Below, in pieces: positions 1-10,750 of a stretch of 64,000 nt of DNA (the stretch's first letter is position 1; every line of letters begins with the position of its first letter). The notes beneath the pieces were generated by a model, which saw only the letters and a program-made list of their open reading frames with translations, ran no database searches and was not told where the DNA came from. The stretch spans positions 12,214,001 through 12,278,000 of the forward strand of contig OZ038456.1 of NCBI GenBank assembly GCA_964036195.1, given 5' to 3'. The translations under genes were made by a program, and so were the position numbers. The DNA comes from Sphaerolaimus hirsutus. Its lineage: Eukaryota > Nematoda > Chromadorea > Monhysterida > Sphaerolaimidae.

Positions 1-1064
1 GACTCCTGTCGTTTTCTGCTATTTCATTCATGACTGATCTGGAGTTTGACAGCCATTCCCTCATGTTCATAGAACATTGGTTAAATAAAGTTTTGACTTT
101 GTAATATAGTTCTAAAGCTTCAACTTCATTCGTGACACTCATGATGAAGTTATTGACATAAATGTTGTTTATTATCATCGCCAACTGGTTTTGTTCCCCT
201 TCATTTTCTTCATATTCATTCATGTTGTTTATTGTCACATTTAAATGGTATTTTATGACTGCTCCCAAAATTGCTGGGCTGCAGACAAGTCCAAACAGTA
301 TGCATTTAAAACAAAGTACTTTTAAGTTATTTTCAGTTACTGGTTTTGAGGCATCTTTCAGCCAGAAAAATTGTGTGTAGTCTCTAGCTTGGTCATGCAA
401 TCCTATTTGCAAAAATGCCTTTTCAATATCGGCAATTAATGCTAGATTGCCTGCCCTGAACCTCAGGAGTTGGCCCAGTGCTAATGGGGTTTGTAATTGG
501 TCCTCTAAAAAGGCACTCGTTGAAACTGGGCTTACCTGCCAACCCATCGTACACGATTCTGCATGATGTCGATTTGCCCGGCGTGATTACTGGCTGGTGT
601 GGCAGGTAATGAATCCCCTTGTTGTCTTTTTTGTCGTCACAGATCTCAATTATTCCCTTTTCTAGTTGGTCATCCAAAACTTTCCAGTATTGTTTGAATA
701 AGTTTGGATCTTTGTTGAATCTTCTTATCAGTGATATAAACTGCACCAAGGCTTCTGCTTTTCCCGTGGGCAGGTTACTGATACTCTCTTTATACGGGCA
801 GTCAATATAGTATTGTTTGTTGTTGTTGTTGAATTTTATGCTATTTATTATCATCTCCTCTGCAATGTTGTCATCAATTGCATAGGGGTCATCAGTGATT
901 CCCACTGCTTCTAGACTGTGAAATTGTCGTAGTGTTTCCTTTCCTATGGCCACTATGGCTACTTTTTGATGAATTTTTGTTGGTTCAGTTAAGCTTGAAC
1001 TACAAGTGAAGTAACAGGCATGATCCATAGTTGCAGAATGTACAGCTACCACAATCAAAGCCAA
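1..1064 (-). pseudogene. BEL/Pao reverse transcriptase fragment (second copy, runs off window)
   Basis: Minus-strand coding remnant of a BEL-type pol. It matches, segment by segment, the reverse transcriptase of the larger BEL element at 32011-33418: the linker ending in FHSLEAVGITDDP, then LPHQPVITPGKSTSCRIVYDG, then the catalytic-loop region. The frame breaks once near 490, where a one-base shift moves the reading out of the conserved strand that carries the first catalytic Asp. The second catalytic motif near 150-160 reads YVNN instead of the usual YVDD, so this copy should be inactive. The coding direction continues below position 1. The upstream end stops near 1070, where a low-complexity TTTCCG block begins. 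High confidence for family, low for any function. Confidence 0.85.
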
Positions 1065-1077
1065 ACAGGCAAACCTG

Positions 1078-1369
1078 CATGCAGGTTTTCCTTCTGCAAA
1101 TTTGTCTATTACCGTGCTAATTTCACTTTATTTTTTCCGTTTCCGTGAAAATTTTGCTTTCCGTTTTCCGTTTTCCGGCATTTCATTTTTCCGTTTTCCG
1201 GCTGACAATTTTTTTTTACCTTTCCGTTTTCCGTTTTCCGTTGATTGAAATTATTTACCTTTCCGTTTTCCGTTTTCCGGCAGAAATTTTTTTTTTACCT
1301 TTCCGTTTTCCATAAAGTGAAAAAATTTTACCTTTCCGTTTTCCGTAAAAAAAATTTTTTGACACCCTA
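1078..1369. repeat. Family C palindromic element, right half (TTTCCG words, TTGACACCCTA end)
   Basis: Low-complexity block of TTTTCCG and CCTTTCCG words ending in TTGACACCCTA. The same terminus and words, in mirrored form, bound the complete family C copy at 57641-58205. The left terminus is not preserved, so this is a fragment lying between the BEL remnant and the foldback at 1371. Confidence 0.6.
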
Positions 1370-1370
1370 G

Positions 1371-2716
1371 CCATAGCATAAATCGAGGGTGGCATTTTAG
1401 GGGGGGGGGGGGGGTCCACCAGACTTTCATGTCGTCCCATTCTGTTGTACGTTGGCCGATTTTGTTGCCGTTTGAGTATGTTAGGGTTTGAGGTTTGGGC
1501 TACGACCAAATTTTTTTATTTCCTCAAATAATCCCCCAGTCCCGAGATAAGGGGGGGTCTATAAAACGTGGTTATTTTGCATGGTCGATCTGGCCGATTG
1601 ACTTTGGAGCTCAATAATTTGGCCATATTTGGGCCGATTTGTGCCGTTGAACACTTAAAATGATCGACATAAGCTGTAGATTCCTTTTTTGAGATCGCAT
1701 TAGTGATGTCTAAATTTATTAAGCGGATTTGACCCGGTATTTTAATGCCAAAATCAATTTTTTCTGAACATGCTATCATATACTATAGACAACGAGAATT
1801 CATTTAACACAAAAATGAGTTCAATATCTCTTCCCAATCAAAAGTTACGGCGCTTCAAACTTTTCACTCCCATCCACATAATAACCACATGCATGCAACT
1901 TCAAAACTCCATATCTCAACCATTTTTCAGCCGATTTTCACCAATGAACACTTAGAATGATCAGAATGATATGGAGATTTCATTATTAAACCCAGATTAT
2001 CCGTACATTTTATCAGTTTCCCATACAAGAAAATGATGCGAACTCTTGAATAAAATTGTCATAATGAAAATGCATACAAATAAACTGTGAAAAAAACGAA
2101 ATCTCCATATTTTTCTGATCATTTAAAGTGTTCATCGCTGAAATTAGGCTGACAAATGGTCGAGATATGGAGTTTTGAAGTTGCTTGCATCGTTCTTCAT
2201 GTGGTTATTTATGTGGATGGGAGGGAAATGTTTGAAGCGCCATAACTTTTGATCGGAAAGAGATATTGAACTCATTTTTGTTTTAAATGAATTCTCGTTG
2301 TCTATAGTATATGATAGCATGTTCAGAAAAATTTGATTTTGGCATTTAAATACCGGGTCAAATCCACTTAATAAATTTAGACATGACTAATGCGACCTCA
2401 AAAATGGAATCTACAGCTTATGTCGATCATTTTAAGTGTTCAGCGGCACAAATCGGCCCAAAAATGGCCGAGTTATGGAGCTCCAAAGTCAATCGGCCAG
2501 ATCGGCCATGCAAAATAACCACGTTTTTATAGACCCCCCCTTATCTCGGGACTGGGGGATTATTTGAGGAAATAAAAAAATTTGGTCGTAGCCCCAACCT
2601 CAAACCCTAACATACTCGAACGGCAACAAAATCGGCCAACGTACAACATAATGGGATGACATGAAGGTCTGGTGGACCCCCCCCCCCTTAAAATGCCACC
2701 CTCGATTTATGCTATG
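1371..2716. repeat. Foldback element L1, about 1.35 kb long inverted repeat
   Basis: The first and last roughly 640 bases are inverted copies of each other. The outer ends read CCATAGCATAAATCGAGG and its complement. The arms share a run of G (or C) of 8 to 15, a GTCGTCCCAT block, a GGCCGATTTTG block and an AATGATCGACATAAGC block in mirror order. The centre is a short AT-rich spacer near 2020-2090. No transposase-like frame lies inside. Probably a non-autonomous foldback transposon; target duplications are not clear. Confidence 0.75.
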
Positions 2717-2829
2717 GGTGCGGGCCCCGCACTTTAGCACTGGGTCTTCATGGGCACTGGAGGGGTTCAGTATAGGGGGATCGATTGGGTGGGGGATTAC
2801 CTCAGGTCCCGTGCATTATACATTGCAAA

Positions 2830-3040
2830 AAGTTGGGCATAATGTTTTTGTATCCAAATCTTACTTTTTGACACAAGATTTGGATGCAAAAAAACATGAG
2901 CGTTGATACGATAAAATAAGAGTCGGATACACATGAAACTTTACAGGGTCTTTTACTTGAAATTTGACAGTTACAGGGTCTTTTACATGACATTTTACAG
3001 GGTCTTTTACGCTTTCCATGGTCTTTTACAGCTTTTACGC
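2830..3040. repeat. Family J2 fragment (CAGGGTCTTTTAC words, CCAAATCTTA module)
   Basis: Contains the internal palindromic module TATCCAAATCTTA...TAAGATTTGGATA (slightly decayed) followed by three tandem TTTACAGGGTCTTTTAC words. Both parts recur in the J2 elements at 9573-9855, 10530-10750 and 56900-57217. One terminus is missing. Confidence 0.5.
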
Positions 3041-3801
3041 CACACAGCTCACAGGTTTCATAGGTAGATGCACAGAGTTTACATGCACTGCGAGTTTCAC
3101 ACCAATAGGCAGGTAGAAATTATTTCCGTTGAAAGTTGGAACTGGAACTTCACTTCATTGTTAATGCTTTTTGAAAAGTTCAAATCTTTCAGAATAGGTA
3201 ACTGACCATGCGCAGACCTTTTTGCTGAGTTGATCCTTTTCATGCTTTCCACAGAATCTTAGCATGATTTTGATGATTAAGGTTGGTGATTTCAAAAAAT
3301 TAGAAGAATTCCATGATTGTAATTTCGGGAAACAAAATTTTTTTTCAGCAGACTGTGGTTTTATTAGGTATTCATAAAAATGAGCGTAATATACGCCGAA
3401 ATGAACGATAGGAAATGCCCTAACGGCAGGATCCTCGTCAACTCCAAAACCTACCTATTCTATTTGCAATCATCCGCATTATATTCGCGTTTCAATCGTA
3501 AATCAATCATCGTTATAGCAGAATCACTATCCCCTCTTGCATCGCCCAGCTAACGGATTATACGCCTCACAATTTCGTTTGTTCGGCACGGTCAAGGTGT
3601 TTGGCGGCATTTTGCGAGGCTCTTTTCCGTTTGTTCGCGGTTTTTCGCGCTTCTCTAGCAACCTGCGAACAGCTGAAACTGGGGCGATTCGATGACGCAC
3701 GAACACAATCGGAATATACTCGGCCGACCGCATAGTATGCATCCAAAAGTACTTATGTCTTTAGTCGATAACGCGCTGGTAGGAAGAATCTGTACACTTA
3801 C
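3041..3801. other. Mostly single-copy DNA, GC-rich after 3400; no assigned gene
   Basis: No repeat family was recognised here. From about 3400 the sequence is CpG-rich and stays open on the minus strand from 3742 to 3527 with a very basic predicted peptide, but nothing identifies a protein family. It may be promoter or untranslated sequence of a host gene. Confidence 0.3.
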
Positions 3802-3883
3802 CCACCCCAACGAAACTGATGCTTTCGAATGGCTTGTGTGACTCTTGTGCCATAGATGTTGGCTGTCGTGCAAAACTGCCCAT
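3802..3883 (-). CDS. Candidate host exon ending at a strong splice donor
   Basis: On the minus strand an ATG at 3883 opens a frame of 27 codons that ends at GGTGG followed by GTAAGTGT, a near-ideal donor (GT at 3801-3800). The stretch is single-copy and GC-richer than the flanking mobile DNA. It lies immediately beside a TA-targeting element starting at 3918. The peptide has no recognised motif. It could equally be an internal exon with an upstream acceptor, or chance. The donor itself is the main evidence. Confidence 0.25.
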
Positions 3884-3917
3884 CGTATGTGCTCACATGA
3901 CAAAGTGTTTACCATGT

Positions 3918-4370
3918 TACCTCCAATAGAAGGTATACCTTGTATATTAAGATTTCATCAGCTTTTTACTGACCATCTGTACTAGAGGGTACCTTATATT
4001 AGAGGGTAACTTCAGTTGTTTTCGCCAGAATTTGCAATAATTTAACTATGATATGAACAATTCGCTATTCATTTTTCAAACTGGAATGTAACAAAATGGT
4101 TAACCAGATCTGATGCAAGTCAACATTCCGAGTTGACGCGGTTCCCTTCAGCCACATTTTCATCGTTGTCCGCCACGTTTGGTAACAGTCTTTATGATTT
4201 TATGCATTTTGGCATGTAGCCAGGTGTGCCTTATGCTTATATTAGATGTATACATTCTATTCGATAATATTTATTTCATTGGATAATATTTATTTACTGC
4301 CTTTATTTATTTCATCACATTCTAAAAGACAAAAGTTATGCCTCGTATAGAGGGTACTATATTTATTTAC
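3918..4370. mobile_element. TACC-capped element, B2 type (CTCYAATATAAGG words)
   Basis: Left end TTACCTCCAATAGAAGGTATACC. Interior words such as AGAGGGTACCTTATATTAG recur. The right part repeats TAGAGGGTACTATATTTATTT. It matches the complete B2 copy at 39399-39869, including a shared internal block with the phrase TTTTGGCATGTAGCCAGG. The right terminus is degraded. Confidence 0.6.
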
Positions 4371-4440
4371 TCAAAATCACATTCTGTGGACTTGTCAACT
4401 TTTAAATTTAAAACCTGTAAATCTCAGCATCACTTGCACT

Positions 4441-5865
4441 CGTAAATATAGTCTCGATCAGCTGTGATCACTGCCGCCCCTGCGCCAAAGTGTCCATGGA
4501 AGTAGTGATGGAAAAGCGCCATGGCGCTGGCGCCTGGCGCTAGCGCCAAAGCAAAAAGCGCCATGGCGCTTTTGGCGCTTGGCGCTAAAACGCTGTGGCG
4601 CCATTGGCGCTTGGCGCCGGGGTCTGAGAAAGCGCCATGGCGCTTTTGGCGCTTGGCGCCATCTTCTGGTGGCGCTATTGGCGCCTGGCGCTGGCATTTT
4701 AAATGGCGCCAAAAAAGCGTCAACCATGATCTAAAAATTGTTATAATACAATGAAAATTGACAACCCAGTTGACCAATTTTGAGAACAACTTAATAAATA
4801 TTGATAAATATGTTAGGTGTTAGAGGACATTACTATTAATAAAATATTGATTAGGAAATATTTGGGGACAAATGTGTTATACATAGGACAAAAGCAAAGG
4901 TGTTAAAATGTGTTTACTTTTTACTTAAGAGATTGTTATATTTGGATGCGGAGCAAATATTTTCTTGTTTGCTCAAAAAATGTACAGGTATTATACCCAC
5001 CTTTATTCATTTTCAGCCTCAACTGTTGAACATTGATAACTAAAAGAAGATTTTAAGAAAAATATTTTTAATTTTTAGATTTTTAAGAAAATTGAAGAGT
5101 TTTTGTCTTCTAATCATCCAAATAATATTCCTGCAAACATGGCAAATGAAATATTTACTCTGGGTACATGTATTTTTCGAGTACATGTAAATACATTTTA
5201 ACAATAAATTTCTCTATATAGCAAAGGAAAAATATCATAAATTCTCAAATTAGTTGTCTCCCCAGAATGAACCCAACTGTTAGCTAAATGAGAATAAAAT
5301 AAATGTCACTTAAATAACTGTGCCTATTAGATGTGAGGGGCAAAGAACTGCCTATTGAAATCTCCCCAGTCAATATGACTGGAAAATATATCCCTGGTAT
5401 TTTACCAATGTATGAAACATTGTAGTGGTTGATTGAACTTTAAGGGCAAAAGTTAAATCGACTACTACAACATTAGCGGTACGTCAAATTCATGAATTCA
5501 TTATTCTACAAATGAATAGCCTAAAAATGTTTTGGTGCTGGCGCTATTGGCGCTTGGCGCTATGACCCTCTGGCGCCATTGGCGCTTGGCGCTGAGGTTC
5601 AGAAAAGCGCCATGGCGCTTTTGGCGCTTGGCGCTGTTTTGCTCTGGCGCCATTGGCGCTTGGCGCTGGGGGTCAGAAAAGCGCCATGGCGCTTTTGGCG
5701 CTTGGCGCCAAAAGTCTGGCGCTTTTTCCATCACTACATGGAAGCGACCAGTGCGCTGGCAGCTGCACTCAAACTCGCCACGGCTCCCACTGGGCGGGTA
5801 TTGGGTTGCGTTTGTGGACCCGCGCAGTTTTGCAGGCTAGATGCTGCTTGCATTTGCATCAGCGC
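4441..5865 (-). pseudogene. Candidate terminal host exon split by a hAT-like insertion
   Basis: GC-rich single-copy sequence lies on both sides of the element at 4503-5736. With the element and one 8-bp target copy removed, a minus-strand frame runs from a possible acceptor (TAG near 5866) through 5737 and 4502 to a TGA just below 4440, about 60 codons. The predicted peptide contains a Cys-x-Cys pair inside GEFECSC and a final Cys near its end. No family was recognised. The restored open frame and the sharp composition boundary at the insertion are the support. It may belong to the same gene as the first exon at 7614-7868 on the same strand, but no joining exon was identified. Confidence 0.3.
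4503..5736. mobile_element. Family A hAT-like element, 1.23 kb, intact with 8-bp duplication
   Basis: Begins TAGTGATGGAAAAGCGCC and ends GCGCTTTTTCCATCACTA. It is flanked by a perfect 8-bp duplication CATGGAAG at 4495-4502 and 5737-5744. About 220 bp at each end are built of GGCGCC, GGCGCTTGGCGC and AAAGCGCCATGGCGCTTTT words. The central part, 4735-5525, is AT-rich and has no coding frame of note. Eight-base duplications and YAG-type ends are typical of hAT elements, so this is read as a non-autonomous hAT relative. Open frames across the GCGC blocks are repeat artefacts. Confidence 0.85.
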
Positions 5866-5921
5866 CGCTCTGCGATGGATTTGTGTGTGGAATTAGATAA
5901 GTTTAGTAAGAAATATACTGT

Positions 5922-6010
5922 ATATGCTCGAATAAAACCCCAGGGGAGTTTTTTTATTGTTGGAAATTTTTGAGGGGAGTTTTTCAAGGGGATGGGTTAT
6001 TTTTCCCTCC
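5922..6010. repeat. TACCGTAWW-type fragment (CGAATAAAACCCC words)
   Basis: Contains TATGCTCGAATAAAACCCC followed by inverted GGGGAGTTTTTT words. This resembles the B1 elements, but without intact caps. Confidence 0.4.
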
Positions 6011-6239
6011 TAGGAAAACTTTCGCTTTTTAATATGAATGCATTCTGTCAACTCATGTGATCCAGCCAGGTATTTAATTGTTCAACAAAAAACAAAACAA
6101 AGTACCTATGTCTGTCAGTCAACTGTCTGTCTTGTCGATGCTTTTTTGCAGCATCCTTCCACCCAGAGGAGAAATTCTTCGAGGGGGTCTTATTCAAAAA
6201 TACATTGTAAGCTAAATATTTGTCAAATAATATCGTATC

Positions 6240-6502
6240 AATTTAAAAAATCTCACAAGAGAGCTTGATCTAGGGGCATCTGCGGTACGGCGACTGCACT
6301 CCGGCCATTTTCGCACGTGGGCAGAGTTCTTTGTGCTTGTGCTGGTTGATGTGGCACCAGGGCTGCGGCTGTGGGCAGACTGGTTTGTCTGTGTGCACCG
6401 TGGTCGCCTGCGGGCGAGTGGGTCATCTATATGCAGTAGTTCCTTGGTCTGGTGTGATACCATCGAGTGGCATTTTTGTCACGCATCGACTATCGAGACC
6501 CC
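6240..6502. other. GC-rich single-copy island, no assigned gene
   Basis: About 260 bases of higher GC sequence between mobile elements. Open on both strands over short distances. A possible minus-strand donor GTGAGA lies near 6259. No protein family was recognised, and there is no usable evidence for one strand over the other. Confidence 0.25.
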
Positions 6503-6650
6503 CTGGTGCCAGTCCCGCAAGTTGACAAGTGGTTTACTCCTGACTCTTGACTTTTTGACTTTGTCATTTGTCGGTTCCGCAAGTGACAATATCAAGAATC
6601 AAGTTAAAGTCAATAGTAAACCACTTGTCAACTTGCGGGACTGGCCCCAG
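6503..6650. repeat. Family J1 palindrome (CAGTCCCGCAAGTTGACAAG)
   Basis: Near-perfect inverted repeat. The left arm begins CTGGTGCCAGTCCCGCAAG and the right arm ends CTTGCGGGACTGGCCCCAG. The interior repeats GACTCTTGACTTTTTGAC-type words in both orientations. A diverged relative lies at 55768-56135. Confidence 0.7.
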
Positions 6651-7003
6651 GTCTAGCTCTCGGTTTCAAAAAAGTCTGTCTCATTTAACCCTACGTGATA
6701 TTTACACTAAATCGACCTGCCCGAGAAAGTACCCGAGAAACTTAAGCCTGCTCCCAGAATAGACAAAATTCGCCAAAGTTGACTCGATTCTCACCAGCAG
6801 CCTCGATCTGCGCCCGTCTCTGCGCCGCCCTGCACTGCAAATGCGCCATCAGCCTGGTTCTCAGCGGGTGCGCATTTGCCAGTTGTCCAGTTTGGCAGCT
6901 AGCCAGAAATCTGGCCAACGCACTGGCGCAGTCCCTGAAGCCGCAACTGAACGGGTCCAAATGTGTCAGGGGTATGGTGCCTCCTTGTGTCAGTGTTTTG
7001 ACC

Positions 7004-7213
7004 CTGGGGCAGTCCCAGACCTTGTAAAAAGCCCGGTAAAGTGTCAAATGTCGTGCAAAGTCTCAGAAGTCATTGGAAATGCCCTGCAAAATGGCAACTC
7101 GGTTGCCATTTTGCAGGGTTGCCATTTTGCAGGGCTTTTTCCATGACTTTTGACACTTTGCATGACATTTGACACTTACAGGGCTTTTTACAGGGTCTGG
7201 GACTGGCACCTGG
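7004..7213. repeat. Family J2 palindrome (GTAAAGTGTCAAATG words)
   Basis: The left end CTGGGGCAGTCCCAGACC is mirrored by GGTCTGGGACTGGCACCTGG at the right. The inside alternates GTAAAGTGTCAAATG with its complement, and a perfect local palindrome around AACTCGGTTGCCATTTTGCAGGG sits at the centre. The same terminal logic recurs at 9573, 10530 and 14542. Confidence 0.7.
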
Positions 7214-7613
7214 TCACAGCCATGGCTAGCACGTCGGCTTTTTCCAACTTCTGGGAGCCCTGTTTTTCGAAGGCGGCCGGCACGCAGCGCCGCAATTCGG
7301 ATAGGGATTGATTTATTCTGTCGCGGCGACGCTTTTCGATCGCCTGGGTGGTGATTTTGGCTACTGCTGTGATAATTAAAATTAGCGTTGCAAAAAATCT
7401 CCGGAGATTTATATTTTATGAATGTAATACAATATCTTAAAAAATTTATATTTATTTATATTTATAAACATCCTTTCTCGGAACGCTTATTACAATGAAA
7501 CTCAACAGAAATTAAAAAATTGTTTCACAAATTTCATTCAGTTCTTCAAAATCAAGCCTCATAATTCCCTCAAATGATTCACAAATTGCAAAAAAACTGA
7601 AGACCATACTCAC
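7214..7613. other. Region downstream of the first exon, presumed intron; GC-rich then AT-rich
   Basis: 7214-7370 is GC-rich single-copy sequence. 7371-7613 is AT-rich and lies immediately 3' (on the minus strand) of the splice donor at 7613-7612. I see no second exon in it. Confidence 0.3.
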
Positions 7614-7868
7614 CCCCCTGTGTCTCCTTTTAGCACCTGCCTTCCTAACCCCTCCAATATTATTATTATACTCTTCACTATCAGAGCTGCATTCATCGAT
7701 ATCTATATCGTTGTCACTCATTGTCTGATCTATTGGCAGCGTAGAAAATTCCGCAACCAATGTTGGCTGAGGCATCGCTTTGTAAGCTGGTGATATTGCC
7801 TGGCCTGGTGGATTGACAGGCATGTCAGCTTTGATGGTGGATTGTGCTGCACTTTGGCTCGTGTTCAT
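7614..7868 (-). CDS. First coding exon of an unrecognised host protein
   Basis: An ATG at 7868 opens 85 codons that end exactly in phase 0 at a consensus donor GTGAGT (7613-7608). The peptide is hydrophilic. It has a Ser/Gln/Pro-rich start, an acidic stretch with DNDIDIDECSSDSEEY near residues 52-67, and a basic end with KAGAKRRHRG just before the splice site. This charge pattern suggests a nuclear or regulatory protein, but I recognise no domain. Upstream lie a CpG-rich block, a TATA box and an initiator at the expected spacing (see 7957-7988). If the donor is ignored the frame runs on to 7512, giving 118 residues that become hydrophobic. That is typical of reading into an intron, so the spliced model is preferred. 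No downstream exon was identified with confidence. Confidence 0.5.
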
Positions 7869-7956
7869 GTCGTTTTAGTGATATTTTCGATCGAGAATTG
7901 TACTGTTATCCTTCGGTTAATGCGAATTGAGCGATGACCCAGCGCCGGGCGAAGAG

Positions 7957-7988
7957 TGAACGCGCGCAAAAGCGCGCTCCACTTTATA
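7957..7988 (-). promoter_or_regulatory. TATA box and initiator for the minus-strand gene
   Basis: On the minus strand TATAAA occupies 7988-7983 and TTCACTCTT supplies an initiator with A at 7957. That is a 31-base spacing, the usual distance for a TATA-directed start. The ATG at 7868 would then follow an 89-base leader. The surroundings (about 7900-8200) are rich in CGCG words. Confidence 0.45.
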
Positions 7989-8399
7989 AAACGCGCAACT
8001 GTGAAATCCAATGGTCGCTGGAGGATTTTGCGCGGCAAATATCGGCCGCCGCGGCACGCGGACGCTCTTTGTGCATGTAAATATGTGGATATATATTTTG
8101 GATGAAAGGCGATGCGACAATGCAGCGGGTAAATCTCAAGAGTGCACGTTTTACGTTGCGCGTGCGCCGGCCCGGCGTCTTTGATTTGCTCATGCATGTT
8201 CGGGTGGTTGTTGGAAAGGTGCCAATGTTTGGTAGTTGGTTTTGTATTGGTGACTGTGGGTGTGGATTGTGATTACTACTGCAACGATGTAACGGAAATG
8301 TATCTATTATTCAAATATAAGTAGAAATAAATAGCATAAATAGAGGTTTTTCACCTACAATTCATACAGCATCCACTTAAATTCCAATGGTTTTAATCA

Positions 8400-9300
8400 A
8401 TGACGAAATCATTTCAAGTAAAAAGAAGGTACACAGTAGAATTTACCCACACATTCTACCTCCGTAATACCCATCACTCCATTCCGGCATGCCACGAAAA
8501 AATTCCCGGCCACTTCACAACCCTAGCAACCAGTGTGCCGTTACGCAACGGATCACGTTCACACGGGCGCGCGCGCGGGGCCAAACAGCCGCGCAGCCTT
8601 GAACGCACGCTGCGCGCTCTGATCATCGGCCTATGATCGCATGACAGATCGCTTCGTGCACGACACCGATGGAATGGCGTCTTGTGGCGCTGGCGCCATT
8701 TTCCTTTGGCGCACTTGATACTAGGTGCAAATTTATGCGCTGCTTGCGCTGTTTCCGCATGGTCCAAAGATGTTGGTTAAAACAAAGTCGTTGCTTCGCC
8801 ATTTTACACGTGTTTTGACACCTTGCATAAGATTTGACACTTTACAGGCTCTGGGAGTGCGTCAATTGCTCCAAAACTTGATTGCAGCCAGGCGACACGT
8901 GCCAACCTTCCAAACACTAATTATCCGGTCAGAAACGCATGTGAAGATGCATGAACCAGCCGCGCGGCCGCACACAATGGACCGGCGGCCGGGCAACGGG
9001 CACGGTGCCGCGCGGCCGAATTACGCCATCTTAACACTACCGTAACACTCGAATGCGCATGGGAAACGCGCCGCCCCACTGCAGATATATGCATGCGATC
9101 TGCCGCGGCCGTTGCAAATAAACATCTTCTGGGTTCGTGAACTCGCGCCCGAGTTTTTCATTCCGGGTTGTTGGAAATTGGAATGGGTGGATGAATACTA
9201 TTTGGGCGCGCGGTTGAGAGTTGTTAAAAGTGTCAAAAAAATTTTCAAGGCATGCGAAAGCGTAAAGTAATTCGCGGAACTCACCCCACAAGCGCACAGA
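8400..9300. other. CpG-rich single-copy region with one J2-like insertion; no assigned gene
   Basis: Contains GCGCGCGCGGGGCC-type blocks near 8565-8580 and 8960-9015, which is unusual for this AT-rich window. A short J2-like remnant sits at about 8810-8860. Open frames exist on both strands (for example minus 9297-9037), but none has a recognisable motif. It may be a regulatory or untranslated region of a nearby gene. Confidence 0.3.
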
Positions 9301-9572
9301 AAACGAAAAGTGAAAAATTTACTCATGACTGAGTAAATGAGAGTAAAATATATTTCCCCCAGAAATTGTAAATATGAGTATTTTCCTCAGGAAAGCATAA
9401 AAGCGAGTAAAATTACCTTTTGTTTCTGGAAAATGTGGGAGCATTATGAATATTTAGGCTGGAAAAGTCCCCCAAAAAAGTACATATACTCAGGCGACAT
9501 TACAGCCTACATTTTTTTGGAGGTAACACTCCATCATGACGTCATAACCTCAGTCCGCAGTAACTGGTAGTA

Positions 9573-9855
9573 CTCCCAAGCCCTGTAAAGTGTCAAGTAA
9601 AGTGTCAAATGTAAAGTCAAATGCAAAGGCAAATGTAAAGTACAATGGCAAGTAAAGTGTCAATTCTGTATCTAAATCTTATGTTTTCTATCCAAAGCAT
9701 ATGTTTTTGTATCCAAATCTTATTTTTCGACATAAGATTTGGATACAAAAACATCAGATTTGGATTTGAAAAATAAGATTTGGATACACAATTGACACTT
9801 TACTTTCCATTTGACACTTTACTTTACACTTTACAGGGCTTGGGACTGCCCCCTG
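9573..9855. repeat. Family J2 palindrome with CCAAATCTTA core
   Basis: The arms run from CTCCCAAGCCCTGTAAAGTG to CTTTACAGGGCTTGGGACTG. They are filled with AAAGTGTCAAATG words in mirrored orientation. The core has several alternating copies of TATCCAAATCTTATTTTT and its complement, so the sequence can fold at two nested scales. Confidence 0.75.
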
Positions 9856-9983
9856 ACCCGGTTCGGAGTTGGGATGAAGTGGAGTGGTGTGGGGAGTCAG
9901 TTTATAAGTTTTTGGTTGGCTGTCTGCCAGCCAAAGACATAAAATAAGATCATATCTATTTGTAGAGTATCATGTCTGCTGAG

Positions 9984-10427
9984 TACCGTAAATTTTCTAA
10001 TTTGGCGACAGGTCTCTGATAATACAACATCTCCAATAGTGCAACAGGTTTGGGCACATTGTGTGAAAATAATCCGACACTCTCCAATAATGCGACACTC
10101 TTCAATAGTGCGACACCTGAGAAATAAAAAGAAAAAGCGACGTAACGATGTCGCAATCTGCCGAAGCTGCGGATTCGGCGCTTTTGAACAAAGCGGCGGC
10201 TGGCGGCAGTTCACAAGAGTCGCTCGGCAGTTCGCAAGGGTCGGCGGACAGTTCGCAAGGGCGCCAGCCGCCTCACAACCGCCACTATTCACTGTCGGAG
10301 AAGTTATTGATTCGACGAAAACAATAATGCGACACTCTCTAATAATGCGACATCTCCAATAGTACGAAACCTAAAAATGTGCTGAAAAAAATAGTACGAC
10401 TGTCGTATTATTAGAGAATTTACGGTA
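9984..10427. mobile_element. TACCGTAAA-capped element, B4 type (CCAATAATGCGACAC words)
   Basis: Starts TACCGTAAATTTTCTAATTT and ends ATTATTAGAGAATTTACGGTA, flanked by TA. The arms repeat CTCCAATAGTGCGACA-type words. The middle (10150-10290) is GC-rich, with repeated GGCAGTTCGCAAGGGTCGGC units. It splits the direct duplication described at 9488-10870. Confidence 0.65.
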
Positions 10428-10529
10428 TACTTGGGCGACATTACAGCCTACATTTTTCTGGAGGTAACACTCCATCATGACGTCATAACCGCAGTCCGCA
10501 CTGAACTGCAGCTGACTGGTGGTAATCCC

Positions 10530-10750
10530 AAACCCTGAAAAGTGTCAAGTAAAGTGTCAAATGTAAAGTCAAATGTAATGTGAAGAGTCAATTGTGTATC
10601 CAAATCTTTTTTTTCATATCCAAATCTTATGTTTTTGTATCCAAATCTTATTTTTGGACATAAGATTTGGATACGAAAAATATGATTTGGATACACAATT
10701 AACACTTTACTTGACATTTGACACTTTACTTTACAGGGCTTGGGACCGCC
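10530..10750. repeat. Family J2 palindrome, second copy of the duplication
   Basis: The arms run from ATCCCAAACCCTGAAAAGTG to TTTACAGGGCTTGGGACCG. The core again holds mirrored CCAAATCTTA and TAAGATTTGG words. Confidence 0.7.

Noticed and set aside
4430-5973. Ala/Gly/Trp-Arg-rich peptides from GGCGCC-rich stretches (also at 17155, 38862, 48192, 55390, 63275)
   Set aside because: The same peptides appear wherever family A words occur, in all orientations; they are translations of transposon repeats.
9037-9297. Possible 86-residue minus-strand gene
   Set aside because: No motif, no supporting splice or promoter signal, and an overlapping open frame of similar quality nearby on the other strand.
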